NCBI GenBank assembly: GCA_900554995.1
Contig: USJJ01000002.1
Location: forward strand, 1-16,898
From: an uncultured Ruminococcus sp.
Lineage (GTDB): Bacteria; Bacillota; Clostridia; Oscillospirales; Acutalibacteraceae
Direction: 5' to 3'
Length of the DNA: 16,898 bases
Both the position numbers and the translations under genes were made by a program. Below, one piece after another: positions 1 through 10,702 of the stretch (its first letter is position 1; each line of letters starts with the position of its first letter). Under the pieces are notes generated by a model. That model was not told the origin of the DNA, ran no database searches, and worked only from the letters and a program-made list of their open reading frames with translations.

Positions 1-2344
1 TGATAATTCCGTCGGAGGAGATGAGAATGATGTCATTATCATCACTGACAGATGTAACTGCGGCAACATCGCCGTTCTTTTCTGTATGGTAATTGATAAG
101 GCCCTTGCCGCCTCTGGACTGAACACGGTAATTGTCAAAGTCGCTGACACGTCCAAAGCCCGTTTCGCTGACGGTGAGGATAGATTTACCTTCTTCAACA
201 GTTGCAACGCCGATAACCTCATCGCCTTCGGCAAGCTCAATTGCCTTAACTCCTCGTGCGGTTCTGCCTATCGGTCGCGCGTCGTTCTCATTGAAACGAA
301 TGGACATACCTTTCTTGGTCGCAACAATGATATCGTCGTTTCCCTTTGTCATCTTGACCCATGCGAGCTCGTCGCCCTCATCAAGAGTGATGGCGATAAC
401 ACCTGTGCGGCGGATATTAGCGTACTCGGTAACTGCCGAACGCTTGATAATACCGTTGCGCGTAAACATACAAAGATATTTGTAATCGTCCCCTCTGCCG
501 CAGTTCATCGAAGAGATTGTCTCTCCGCCTTCAAGCGGAAGCAGGTTGACTATATTCATACCCTTACTGGTTCGTGAACCCTCGGGGATTTCATAACCCT
601 TGAGTCTGAATGTTCTGCCCTTTGAGGTGAAGAATGCAATATGGTCATGGGTCGAAGCGGTGAACATCGTCTTAACGATATCGTCCTCGCGTCTTGTAAG
701 GCCCTTAATTCCTTTACCGCCTCTGCGCTGAGTCTGGTACTCGGACATCGGAATACGCTTAATATAGCCGAAATCGGTAAGAGTAAATACGCAGGTTTCC
801 TCGGGAATAAGATCCTCGATATCAACCTCGCCGGAAACGTTCATTATCTCCGTGCGGCGGTCGTCGCCGTATTTATCGGCAATCTCCATAGCCTCTGCCT
901 TAACAAGTCCGAGGAGCTTATGCTCGTCACCGAGAAGCTCGAGAAATTCGGCAATCTTTGCTTTAAGCTCGGCAAGCTCGTCCTCAATCTTGATTCTTTC
1001 AAGGCCGGTCAACTGGCCGAGACGCATCTGAACTATCGCCTGTGCCTGAACATCGTCAAGGCCGAAGCGGGTCATGAGGGCTTCTTTACCTTCGTTGACG
1101 CTCTTTGAATTACGAAGAATATTGATAACCTCGTCGATAAAATCAAGAGCAGTGAGAAGTCCTTCAAGAATATGCGCTCTGTCCTGAGCCTTTTTAAGGT
1201 CGTACTGAGTTCTTCTCGTAACAACTTCCTTCTGGAAATCAATATAATTCTGAAGAATCTCCTTGAGAGTAAGAATTTTCGGCTCACCGTTGACAATTGC
1301 AAGAAGAATTACGCCGAAGGTTGTTTGAAGCTGAGTGTAAGAATAAAGCTGATTGAGAACAACCTGCGGATTTGCATCACGCTTGAGGTCGATTGAAATG
1401 TGCATACCTGCCTTTGAAGAATAATCATTGATATCTGAGATACCCTCAATTTTCTTATCCTTGACAAGATCTGCTATGCTCTCAATAAGTCTTGCTTTAT
1501 TAACGTTATAAGGAATTTCGGTAACCTTGATCTCAAAACGGCCGTTCTTTTTCTCAACGATTTCCGCACGGGCACGGACAACTATCTTTCCGCGGCCTGT
1601 TGCATAAGCGGCTCTCATTCCCGAGCGACCCATAATAATGCCGTAGGTCGGGAAATCGGGTCCCTTGATGTGCTCCATAAGCTCGTCGAGCGAAGCATCG
1701 GGATTGTCAATGAGGCAGCACATTCCGTCAATGACCTCACGGAGGTTGTGCGGCGGAATATTCGTCGCCATACCGACGGCGATACCCATTGAACCGTTTA
1801 CAAGAATATTCGGGAAACGTGAGGGAAGGACTGTCGGCTCCTTGAGTCTGTCATCGTAGTTTGTTGTAAAATCTATTGTGTTCTTGTCGATATCGGTCAG
1901 CATTTTGAGAGCCATTTTGCTCATTCTCGACTCGGTATATCGGTAAGCAGCCGGCGGGTCGCCGTCAATCGAACCGAAGTTACCGTGACCGTCAACAAGA
2001 GTGTATCTCATTGAAAAGCTCTGCGCAAGACGAACCATTGCGTCATAAACGGAAGCGTCACCGTGGGGATGATAGCGACCGAGAACCGAACCGACTGTGT
2101 CGGCGCACTTACGATAAGCCTTGTCGGGAGTCAGGTTGTTTTCATACATTGTATAAAGTATACGGCGGTGAACCGGTTTCAAGCCGTCACGCACGTCGGG
2201 CAATGCACGGGAAACAATAACCGACATTGAATAGTCAAGGAAGGCTTTTCTGACTTCCTTATTGATATCTACATTATATATGGTGGTATTCTCCAGATTT
2301 TCTTTGAAGTTTTCATCCGGATGATAACCGTCCTGCTTAGCCAT
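1..2344 (-). CDS. gyrA: DNA gyrase subunit A, C-terminus cut by window edge
   Basis: This is the DNA breakage-reunion subunit of DNA gyrase, which with GyrB introduces negative supercoils using ATP. The 781 visible codons start at an ATG preceded by AGGAGG, which overlaps the gyrB stop region. The breakage-reunion domain shows [12 protein letters not shown] (about residues 92-103) and [10 protein letters not shown] (132-141), with the catalytic tyrosine at Y136. A GyrA box QRRGGKG lies at residues 539-545 and opens the DNA-wrapping beta-pinwheel. A related QSRGGKG sits at 742-748. The GyrA box and the adjacent gyrB argue for GyrA rather than ParC. The frame is open to the edge, so I infer that some tens of C-terminal residues are missing. 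The residue aligned with E. coli S83 is alanine (A97). It is almost certainly translated from the same transcript as gyrB. Confidence 0.97.
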   Translation of the reverse strand, partial: MAKQDGYHPDENFKENLENTTIYNVDINKEVRKAFLDYSMSVIVSRALPDVRDGLKPVHRRILYTMYENNLTPDKAYRKCADTVGSVLGRYHPHGDASVYDAMVRLAQSFSMRYTLVDGHGNFGSIDGDPPAAYRYTESRMSKMALKMLTDIDKNTIDFTTNYDDRLKEPTVLPSRFPNILVNGSMGIAVGMATNIPPHNLREVIDGMCCLIDNPDASLDELMEHIKGPDFPTYGIIMGRSGMRAAYATGRGKIVVRARAEIVEKKNGRFEIKVTEIPYNVNKARLIESIADLVKDKKIEGISDINDYSSKAGMHISIDLKRDANPQVVLNQLYSYTQLQTTFGVILLAIVNGEPKILTLKEILQNYIDFQKEVVTRRTQYDLKKAQDRAHILEGLLTALDFIDEVINILRNSKSVNEGKEALMTRFGLDDVQAQAIVQMRLGQLTGLERIKIEDELAELKAKIAEFLELLGDEHKLLGLVKAEAMEIADKYGDDRRTEIMNVSGEVDIEDLIPEETCVFTLTDFGYIKRIPMSEYQTQRRGGKGIKGLTRREDDIVKTMFTASTHDHIAFFTSKGRTFRLKGYEIPEGSRTSKGMNIVNLLPLEGGETISSMNCGRGDDYKYLCMFTRNGIIKRSAVTEYANIRRTGVIAITLDEGDELAWVKMTKGNDDIIVATKKGMSIRFNENDARPIGRTARGVKAIELAEGDEVIGVATVEEGKSILTVSETGFGRVSDFDNYRVQSRGGKGLINYHTEKNGDVAAVTSVSDDNDIILISSDGII

Positions 2345-2359
2345 GTCTGTTTCCCTCCT

Positions 2360-5229
<2,870 letters not shown>

Positions 5230-5282
5230 GTCTTTTTCTCCTTAAAATAAGCATAATTATACTACTGTACATAACAAGTAAG

Positions 5283-5311
5283 ATTATATCATATAAATAG
5301 TTTTTTGTCAC
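5283..5311 (-). promoter_or_regulatory. Extended -10 promoter for the gyrase operon
   Basis: On the minus strand, GTGACA (5311-5306) is followed after 17 bases by TATAAT (5288-5283). TGA immediately before the -10 forms an extended -10. This is a near-consensus housekeeping sigma promoter. It predicts a transcript start near 5276 and a leader of about 45 bases before the ATG at 5229. Confidence 0.8.
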
Positions 5312-5348
5312 TATTTTTTTGCAAATTTGTATGGAGAAATATCATTGA

Positions 5349-5368
5349 AAGTCAATTTTTCTTGACTT
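5349..5368. promoter_or_regulatory. Inverted repeat AAGTCAA-N6-TTGACTT, candidate operator
   Basis: Two perfect 7-bp arms (5349-5355 and 5362-5368) are separated by six bases between the divergent gyrase-operon and ddl promoters. The right arm contains the proposed ddl -35 TTGACT. A further TTGACT follows at 5372-5377, exactly 10 bp after the first. The symmetry is visible; regulator binding is inference. Confidence 0.45.
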
Positions 5369-5390
5369 GATTTGACTATTATGTTAACAT
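5362..5390 (+). promoter_or_regulatory. Candidate ddl promoter
   Basis: TTGACT (5362-5367) is followed after 17 bases by TAACAT (5385-5390), with TGT directly before it as an extended -10. The -10 match is only moderate (4 of 6). A perfect TTGACA at 5430-5435 is a competing -35, but its best -10 (TACAGT, 19-base spacing) is weak. The leader would be about 115 bases. Confidence 0.45.
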
Positions 5391-5392
5391 AA
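5379..5392. promoter_or_regulatory. Perfect 14-bp palindrome TTATGTTAACATAA
   Basis: This uninterrupted palindrome overlaps the candidate ddl -10 element. It is AT-rich and centred on GTTAAC. Its position suits a repressor site for a dimeric regulator. That function is inferred from symmetry and location only. Confidence 0.45.
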
Positions 5393-5499
5393 ACTACTGT
5401 GTATAGGTATGGAAACCGCAGATTGAGCCTTGACACTTTTTTCAGCGGCTGATTTACAGTAAAAACACCGAAAAATACCTGTTAATAATACTTCATTTT

Positions 5500-5503
5500 A
5501 GGA
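5500..5503 (+). promoter_or_regulatory. Ribosome binding site deciding the ddl start
   Basis: AGGA lies ten bases before ATG at 5514. It is only one base from an upstream in-frame GTG at 5505, which is too close for initiation, so the ATG is chosen. Confidence 0.6.
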
Positions 5504-5513
5504 TGTGACTCCA

Positions 5514-6584
5514 ATGAAAAATGCGCTTATTCTTTTCGGCGGCGTTTCGAGCGAACACGATGTTTCGGTCGTTTCCGCACGCTCCGTAATCGAAAACACA
5601 CCGAGGGATAAATATAACCTTATCCTTATCGGAATCACCAAGGACGGTCGCTGGTTCAAGTATGACGGCGATGTTGCAAATCTCCCCGAGGACAAGTGGC
5701 TTGACGACAGCGAGCACCTGACAAGGGCGATTGTCTCGCCCGACCGTGAGGATCACGGAATACTTGTTTTCAACGAGGACGGAATTGAAAAAATTCATAT
5801 CGACGTTGTTTTCCCGGTGCTCCACGGCAAGAACGGCGAGGACGGAACAATTCAGGGCTTTTTCCAGCTTGCGGGTATTCCGTTTGTCGGCTGTGATATG
5901 CTTTCTTCCGCCTGCTGTATGGATAAGGCAATGACAAATACCCTTGCCGACGCCGCAGGCATCCCGCAGGCGAAGTGGCTCGGCTTCACAAAATACGAAT
6001 ACGACAAGGCTCCCGAAGAGTACAATAAAAAGGCTGAGGATTATCTCGGATTTCCGATCTTCGTCAAGCCGGCAAATGCAGGCTCATCGGTCGGCGTAAC
6101 CAAAGCTGTTGATGCCGATACGCTCAAAAAGGCAATTGACAAGGCCTTCAACGAGGACAGCAAAATCGTCCTTGAAGAGGGAGTCAACGGTATGGAGGTT
6201 GAGTGTGCCGTTCTCGGCAACGAAGAGCCGATAGCTTCAATCTGCGGCGAGATAGTTCCCTGCAACGATTTTTACGATTATGAGGCAAAGTACATCAACC
6301 CGTCAAGCGAACTTCATATTCCTGCAAGATTATCGCAGGGGAAAATAGAAGAGGTCAGGGTGGCGGCTTGCAACGCATACAAGGCTCTCGGATGCAGCGG
6401 ACTTGCAAGAGTAGATTTCTTTGTAAGACACAGCGACGGAAAAGTTATGCTTAACGAGCCGAACACAATTCCGGGCTTTACTTCAATCTCAATGTATCCG
6501 AAGATGTTTGCCGCATCGGGCATTCCGTACAGTGAGCTGATTGACAGACTTCTCACCCTCGCAATGGAGAAGTGGGTCAAATGA
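5514..6584 (+). CDS. ddl: D-alanine--D-alanine ligase
   Basis: This cytoplasmic ATP-grasp enzyme joins two D-alanines for the peptidoglycan stem peptide. The length of 356 residues is typical. Visible motifs are GGVSSEHDVS (9-18, with the substrate-binding Glu at 15), HGKNGEDGTIQG (104-115), the ATP-grasp KPANAGSSVG (185-194), FYDYEAKY (253-260), ARVDFFV (298-304) and NEPNTIPGFTSISMYP (314-329). The tyrosine-containing FYDYEAKY omega-loop matches ordinary D-Ala-D-Ala ligases rather than VanA-type D-Ala-D-Lac ligases, so a vancomycin-susceptible type of precursor is expected. The ATG start is preferred over GTG at 5505 because of ribosome-binding-site spacing. The TGA stop overlaps the ATG of the next gene, indicating translational coupling. 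It is transcribed divergently from the gyrase operon. Confidence 0.96.
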   Translation: MKNALILFGGVSSEHDVSVVSARSVIENTPRDKYNLILIGITKDGRWFKYDGDVANLPEDKWLDDSEHLTRAIVSPDREDHGILVFNEDGIEKIHIDVVFPVLHGKNGEDGTIQGFFQLAGIPFVGCDMLSSACCMDKAMTNTLADAAGIPQAKWLGFTKYEYDKAPEEYNKKAEDYLGFPIFVKPANAGSSVGVTKAVDADTLKKAIDKAFNEDSKIVLEEGVNGMEVECAVLGNEEPIASICGEIVPCNDFYDYEAKYINPSSELHIPARLSQGKIEEVRVAACNAYKALGCSGLARVDFFVRHSDGKVMLNEPNTIPGFTSISMYPKMFAASGIPYSELIDRLLTLAMEKWVK

Positions 6585-6997
6585 ACTGTCTGATCAATAT
6601 CCACGATATGCACCTGACCGACGGTAAACCCGAACGCTCGGAGATGATAACAAATGCCGAAATAGAGGGCACTGTTGCAAATTATACCGTGAAATACGAC
6701 GAGCCGTCCGACGAGATGAAAGGCTGTAAAACCACGATCAGAGTAGTTGACGGTGCAAGTGTTGAAATAGTCCGTGAGGGCGCATACAACACGGTGATGA
6801 AGATCGAAAAGGGCAGACGCAATATCTGTTGCTACTCGACGCCTGTGGGAAATATCTTCATGGGGATTTCCGCAAATGCCGTGACCTCCGAATTTGTCAA
6901 CGGAAGGTTCCGAAAGCTCGACTTTGCATATGAGCTCGACGCCGACGGAACGCTCCTGAGCAAGAACAGAATCAGGATAACGTTGGAGAGAAAATAG
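6581..6997 (+). CDS. DUF1934 (YwiB-like) beta-barrel domain protein
   Basis: This small 138-residue cytoplasmic protein has no signal peptide or membrane segment. The pattern matches DUF1934: GTVANYTVKYDEPSD, then TTIRVVDGASVEIVREGAYN, then STPVGNIFMGISANAV, and a final LDFAYELDADG...LSKNRIRITLE. Members are predicted calycin-like beta barrels of unknown function. B. subtilis YwiB is encoded immediately before argS, and the same order occurs here. The start is the ATG inside the ATGA overlap with ddl; an in-frame GTG nine bases earlier is less likely. GGAG at 6566-6569 can serve as the ribosome binding site. Function is unknown. The conserved neighbourhood suggests a link to argS expression or tRNA-Arg metabolism only as speculation. 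Confidence 0.82.
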   Translation: MNCLINIHDMHLTDGKPERSEMITNAEIEGTVANYTVKYDEPSDEMKGCKTTIRVVDGASVEIVREGAYNTVMKIEKGRRNICCYSTPVGNIFMGISANAVTSEFVNGRFRKLDFAYELDADGTLLSKNRIRITLERK

Positions 6998-7053
6998 ATT
7001 TTAGATATATATTCAAAAAATAACAATTCCTCAAACCGAAAGGAATGATGTAA

Positions 7054-8799
7054 ATGTCATATATAGTAAATAAGGTTCGGGATGACCTAAAAAAAATAAT
7101 TGCCGATGCCGCCGCAATGGCTGCGGAAAAGGGCACGATTGCCGCCGTTCCGTCGGGTGCATTTAATGTTGAAATTCCTGCAGACAGAGCGAACGGCGAT
7201 TTCTCAACCAATGCAGCTATGGCTTGGGCAAGAGAACTGAGAAATGCTCCGAGGAGGATCGCTGATGCAATTGTTGCCGAGGCAAATCCGGACGGCACAT
7301 ATTTTAACCGAGTTGAGGTCGCAGGTCCGGGATTTATCAATTTCTATCTCGGTGACCGCTACTATGCCGATATTCTCAAGGATATCCGTGCAAAGGGCAA
7401 GAATTACGGACGTTCTGACTACGGCAAGGGCAAGAAGATAAACGTTGAATTTGTTTCCGCCAATCCTACCGGTCCTATGCATATGGGTAACGCACGAGGC
7501 GGAGCTCTCGGCGACTGCCTTGCCGCAGTTCTCGACTGTGCAGGCTATGAGGTCAGCCGTGAGTTTTACATCAACGACGCCGGCAACCAGATTGATAAAT
7601 TTGCGCTTTCGCTCGACGTAAGATATCAGCAGATTTATAAGGGCGAGGATGCGGTTGAACTTCCCGAGGACAGCTACCACGGCGAGGACATTAAGGTTCG
7701 TGCGCAGGAGTTTGCCGATGTTTACGGCGACAAGTATATAAATGCCGACGAATCCGAGCGCAGAAAGGCTCTCGTTGATTTTGCTTTGCCGAAAAATATT
7801 CAGGCGATGAAGGACAATCTTACAAAGTACAGAATCGAATATGATACATGGTTCCACGAGAGCGTCCTTCACAACGACGGCGAGCTTGCCGACACAATCG
7901 AACTTATGAAAGAAAAGGGCTTGACCTATGAAAAGGACGGCGCACTCTGGTACAAGAATATCGAGGTTCAGACAGAGCGCCTTAAAAAGCAGGGACTTTC
8001 TCAGGAAAATATAGACAAGCTCGAGCTTAAGGACGATGTTCTTATCCGTGCAAACGGAAATCCGACATATTTCGCCGCAGACATTGCCTATCATCGCAAC
8101 AAACTTGCCGTAAGAAACTTTGATACGGCAATCGACGTATGGGGCGCAGACCATCACGGCCACGTTGCAAGAATGCAGGGCGCACTTGATGCAATCGGCG
8201 TCGGCGGCGACAGGCTGAATGTTATTCTGATGCAGCTTGTCCGTCTTACACGTGACGGCGAGGTTGTCAGAATGTCGAAGAGAACGGGCAAGGCGATCAC
8301 TCTTGTCGATCTTTTGGAGGATATTCCTATCGACGCAGTAAGATTTCTCTTCAATATGAGAGAGCCGGGCTCGCAGATGGAGTTTGACCTTGATCTTGCC
8401 GTTGAACAGAGTGCACAGAACCCTGTCTATTACTGCCAGTATGCCCACGCAAGAATCTGTTCAATCATCAAAAAGCTCAAGGCTGAGGGCGTTGAACCCC
8501 GTGACTGCACCGAGGAGGAACTTGAAGCGCTCAAGGCCCCCGAGGAGCGTGAGCTTATCAGACATCTTGCAGGTCTCACAAATGAAATCATCAATTCCGC
8601 AAAGCTCTACGACCCCGCAAAGATCACACGCTATGTTGTCGATCTTGCAACTCTTTTCCATAAGTTCTACAATGCCTGCCGTGTCCAGTGCGACGATGAG
8701 GCTCTTATGCAGGCTCGTCTGTATCTTTGCATCTGCGTTAAGGATACGATCAAGAATATCCTTGAAATGCTTCGCATAACCGTTCCGGAGACCATGTGA
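7054..8799 (+). CDS. argS: Arginine--tRNA ligase
   Basis: This class I aminoacyl-tRNA synthetase charges tRNA-Arg. Its 581 residues are the usual length. An Arg-tRNA synthetase N-terminal domain (about 1-100, ending VEVAGPGFINFYL) precedes the catalytic core. The HIGH-like motif is in FVSANPTGPMHMGNARGG (133-150), GADHHGHVARM lies at 364-374, and the KMSKS-like motif is VRMSKRTGKA (405-414). A DALR anticodon-binding domain starts near YCQYAHARICS (460-470). AAAGGA lies nine bases before the ATG. The in-frame TAA directly before the ATG rules out any earlier start. The upstream gap is only 56 bp and holds no T-box leader, so expression probably depends on the ddl/DUF1934 transcript. Confidence 0.97.
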   Translation: MSYIVNKVRDDLKKIIADAAAMAAEKGTIAAVPSGAFNVEIPADRANGDFSTNAAMAWARELRNAPRRIADAIVAEANPDGTYFNRVEVAGPGFINFYLGDRYYADILKDIRAKGKNYGRSDYGKGKKINVEFVSANPTGPMHMGNARGGALGDCLAAVLDCAGYEVSREFYINDAGNQIDKFALSLDVRYQQIYKGEDAVELPEDSYHGEDIKVRAQEFADVYGDKYINADESERRKALVDFALPKNIQAMKDNLTKYRIEYDTWFHESVLHNDGELADTIELMKEKGLTYEKDGALWYKNIEVQTERLKKQGLSQENIDKLELKDDVLIRANGNPTYFAADIAYHRNKLAVRNFDTAIDVWGADHHGHVARMQGALDAIGVGGDRLNVILMQLVRLTRDGEVVRMSKRTGKAITLVDLLEDIPIDAVRFLFNMREPGSQMEFDLDLAVEQSAQNPVYYCQYAHARICSIIKKLKAEGVEPRDCTEEELEALKAPEERELIRHLAGLTNEIINSAKLYDPAKITRYVVDLATLFHKFYNACRVQCDDEALMQARLYLCICVKDTIKNILEMLRITVPETM

Positions 8800-8874
8800 T
8801 TATATTATTATAAAAAACGTCTAAGGCCTAAGATCTGCCTTCTAAAATCTATTGTCGGAAAGGTCTGCGGAAAT

Positions 8875-10644
8875 ATGAAAATAAAAAGTAATAAAATAAT
8901 ATCTGCGATCGGCAAGGATTTAATTGCAAAGATGTTCTCATCGTGGTTCTTTATGGGTTCAATTCTTTTCCTTTTCAGCTCCGGAAGCACGATTGATGCA
9001 AAACTGTTTCAGTCCGTCAATCTTTTGATTGCGGCAGCCCTGTTCGTGGTGCTTTTTGCTGCTCAGACGGCGGTTGCAAGCCTTGTCGATAATGAAAAAA
9101 CGATTCCGATTTTTGTCCTGATGTCGGTCAGTATGCTCTCGATTGAGGCGGCAATGAAGGTGACGGACAAGTTTGTTATTCTCGGCTTTGCCGCAGCGAT
9201 ATTTCTGGCGGCGAGATATGCGTATCTCAGCGGCTTAGAGATTAAAATCTCGTCAAAATGCACCGGTATTGTCACCGCCTGCGTTGTAATCGCATTCACG
9301 GTTTTGGTCTGTGCAATAATGGTTCTTCGCATAAAAATATACATTGCACCGAACTTTGATTTCGGAATTTTTTGCAACATTTTTTATAACCTCAAGGAGA
9401 GCTTTCAGCCGCTTGCAACCTGTGAAAGAGACAAGTTGCTTTCGCATTTTGCGGTTCACTTTTCTCCGATTCTCTATCTGCTTTTACCGATTTATTATAT
9501 TTTTCCTTATGCCGAGACGCTTAATATAGCGCAGGTGATAATTCTATTCAGCGGTATTGTTCCGCTGTTGCTGATAATGAAAAAATATAACCTCGGCAAT
9601 GCAGTGAAAATGTTCCTTGCAACGGCTTTTATCGCTTATCCTGCCGTCAGCTACGGCAGTATTTACGATTTCCACGAGAATTGTTTTATCCTGCCGCTGC
9701 TTTTGTGGTTGTTCTATTTCTATGAAAAGGATAAGAAAATTCCGATGTTTATCTTCGCTTTTCTCGTCCTTACGGTCAAGGAAGAGGCTTTCGCCTATGT
9801 GTTCATCTTCGCTCTGTACATAATGCTTGCCAAAAAGGATTACAAAAAAGGCGCCTTGCTTATGGCTCTTTCACTTGTTTGGTTCGGACTTGCCGTGCTT
9901 TACATTTCACATCTCGGCGAGGGCATTATGTCAAACAGATTTGCCAACCTCAAACAGCCCGATGAAGGACTTTTGGGAGTCATTAAGACGGTGTTCAAAA
10001 CGCCTGAGCTTGTCATCAACGAGCTTTTCAGAAGCAGCGCAAGCGATTCGGGCAAGCTGATTTATATTCTTCAGCTCCTTGTTCCGCTGGCGATGATTTC
10101 GTTTATGACGAAGAGGTTTTCAAGGCTTATACTTATTTGTCCGCTGCTTATAAACCTGCTTTCGGATTATTATTATCAGTGCGATCTCGGCAAACAGTAT
10201 TCGTTCGGAATAACGGCGTTTCTTTTCTATGCCGCCGCAATCAATCTCTCGGAAATGAAAGAGAGGAAGGGCGGATTCCTCGCGTTTTCCGCCGCAATTG
10301 TCAGCATTGTTATGATGCTTTCATTGATGTATCCGAGGCTGACAGGATATGCGCTGACCTATCGTGTCGGCAAAGCTAACTACGATCGGATCACCGAGGT
10401 GATTGAGGAGATCCCAGATGATGCAAGCGTGACGGCTTCAACGTTTTTTGTCCCGAAACTGTCTCAGCGAAAGGTTATCTATGAGCAGTATTATCATAAG
10501 ACTGTCGATACCGATTACCTTGTGCTTGACCTCAGAGGCTCAAATTCAACCAAAATTGCCGAAATCGAGCAGCCCTATATTGATGCAGGGTATAAAATGA
10601 TTGTCAACGACGAGGGACTCATAAGAGTTTACGAAAAAAATTAA
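8875..10644 (+). CDS. DUF2079 multi-pass membrane protein
   Basis: This 589-residue polytopic membrane protein has about 12 or more hydrophobic segments, for example near 21-37, 47-70, 77-93, 100-118, 132-152, 197-212, 219-235, 271-284, 290-318, 328-345, 396-411, 419-430 and 468-486. It ends in a soluble C-terminal part (about 490-589). DUF2079 landmarks are FDFGIF (161-166), HFSPI (195-199), DFHENCF (265-271), KEEAF (302-306) and the C-terminal IPDDASVTAS...LSQR (513-532). The family is uncharacterised and resembles GT-C-type membrane glycosyltransferases, so a role in a cell-surface polymer is plausible but unproven. The gene follows argS after 75 bp that hold no convincing terminator, so read-through is likely. 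GGAAAGG eleven bases before the ATG can serve as ribosome binding site. Confidence 0.85.
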   Translation: MKIKSNKIISAIGKDLIAKMFSSWFFMGSILFLFSSGSTIDAKLFQSVNLLIAAALFVVLFAAQTAVASLVDNEKTIPIFVLMSVSMLSIEAAMKVTDKFVILGFAAAIFLAARYAYLSGLEIKISSKCTGIVTACVVIAFTVLVCAIMVLRIKIYIAPNFDFGIFCNIFYNLKESFQPLATCERDKLLSHFAVHFSPILYLLLPIYYIFPYAETLNIAQVIILFSGIVPLLLIMKKYNLGNAVKMFLATAFIAYPAVSYGSIYDFHENCFILPLLLWLFYFYEKDKKIPMFIFAFLVLTVKEEAFAYVFIFALYIMLAKKDYKKGALLMALSLVWFGLAVLYISHLGEGIMSNRFANLKQPDEGLLGVIKTVFKTPELVINELFRSSASDSGKLIYILQLLVPLAMISFMTKRFSRLILICPLLINLLSDYYYQCDLGKQYSFGITAFLFYAAAINLSEMKERKGGFLAFSAAIVSIVMMLSLMYPRLTGYALTYRVGKANYDRITEVIEEIPDDASVTASTFFVPKLSQRKVIYEQYYHKTVDTDYLVLDLRGSNSTKIAEIEQPYIDAGYKMIVNDEGLIRVYEKN

Positions 10645-10651
10645 AATCCTG

Positions 10652-10689
10652 AAAAAAACACCCACAGACCTTCAAAATCTGTGGGTGTT
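10652..10689 (-). terminator. Rho-independent terminator after glgP
   Basis: A perfect 12-bp stem (10657-10668 with 10678-10689) has a 9-base loop. On the minus strand it is followed by a run of seven or more T. It begins 13 bases past the glgP stop. In the plus direction there is no good T-run, so it may stop the DUF2079 transcript only partially. Confidence 0.9.
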
Positions 10690-10702
10690 CGTGCATCTTA
10701 AA

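Noticed and set aside
86..577. A 163-codon plus-strand frame at the left edge.
   Set aside because: It is antisense to the GyrA C-terminal pinwheel and shows no family pattern.
5256..5261. A second TATAAT on the minus strand between the gyrase-operon promoter and its first gene.
   Set aside because: No -35 match lies at a suitable distance and there is no TG extension, so it is probably an AT-rich leader sequence.
5430..5460. Perfect TTGACA at 5430-5435 as the main ddl promoter.
   Set aside because: The best -10 (TACAGT) needs a 19-base spacer and matches weakly. It remains a possible second promoter but was not listed.
7045..7053. ATGATGTAA directly before the argS start, as a two-codon leader peptide.
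   Set aside because: The ribosome binding site AAAGGA abuts the first ATG, leaving no room for initiation there. It serves only to fix the true argS start.
7204..8448. A 414-codon open frame on the minus strand inside argS.
   Set aside because: It lies fully antisense to a well-supported argS and its product shows no recognisable domain. Codon bias of the real gene explains the open antisense frame.
8800..8874. Possible terminator or attenuator between argS and the DUF2079 gene (AAGGC...GCCTT).
   Set aside because: Only about five base pairs form and no T-run follows.
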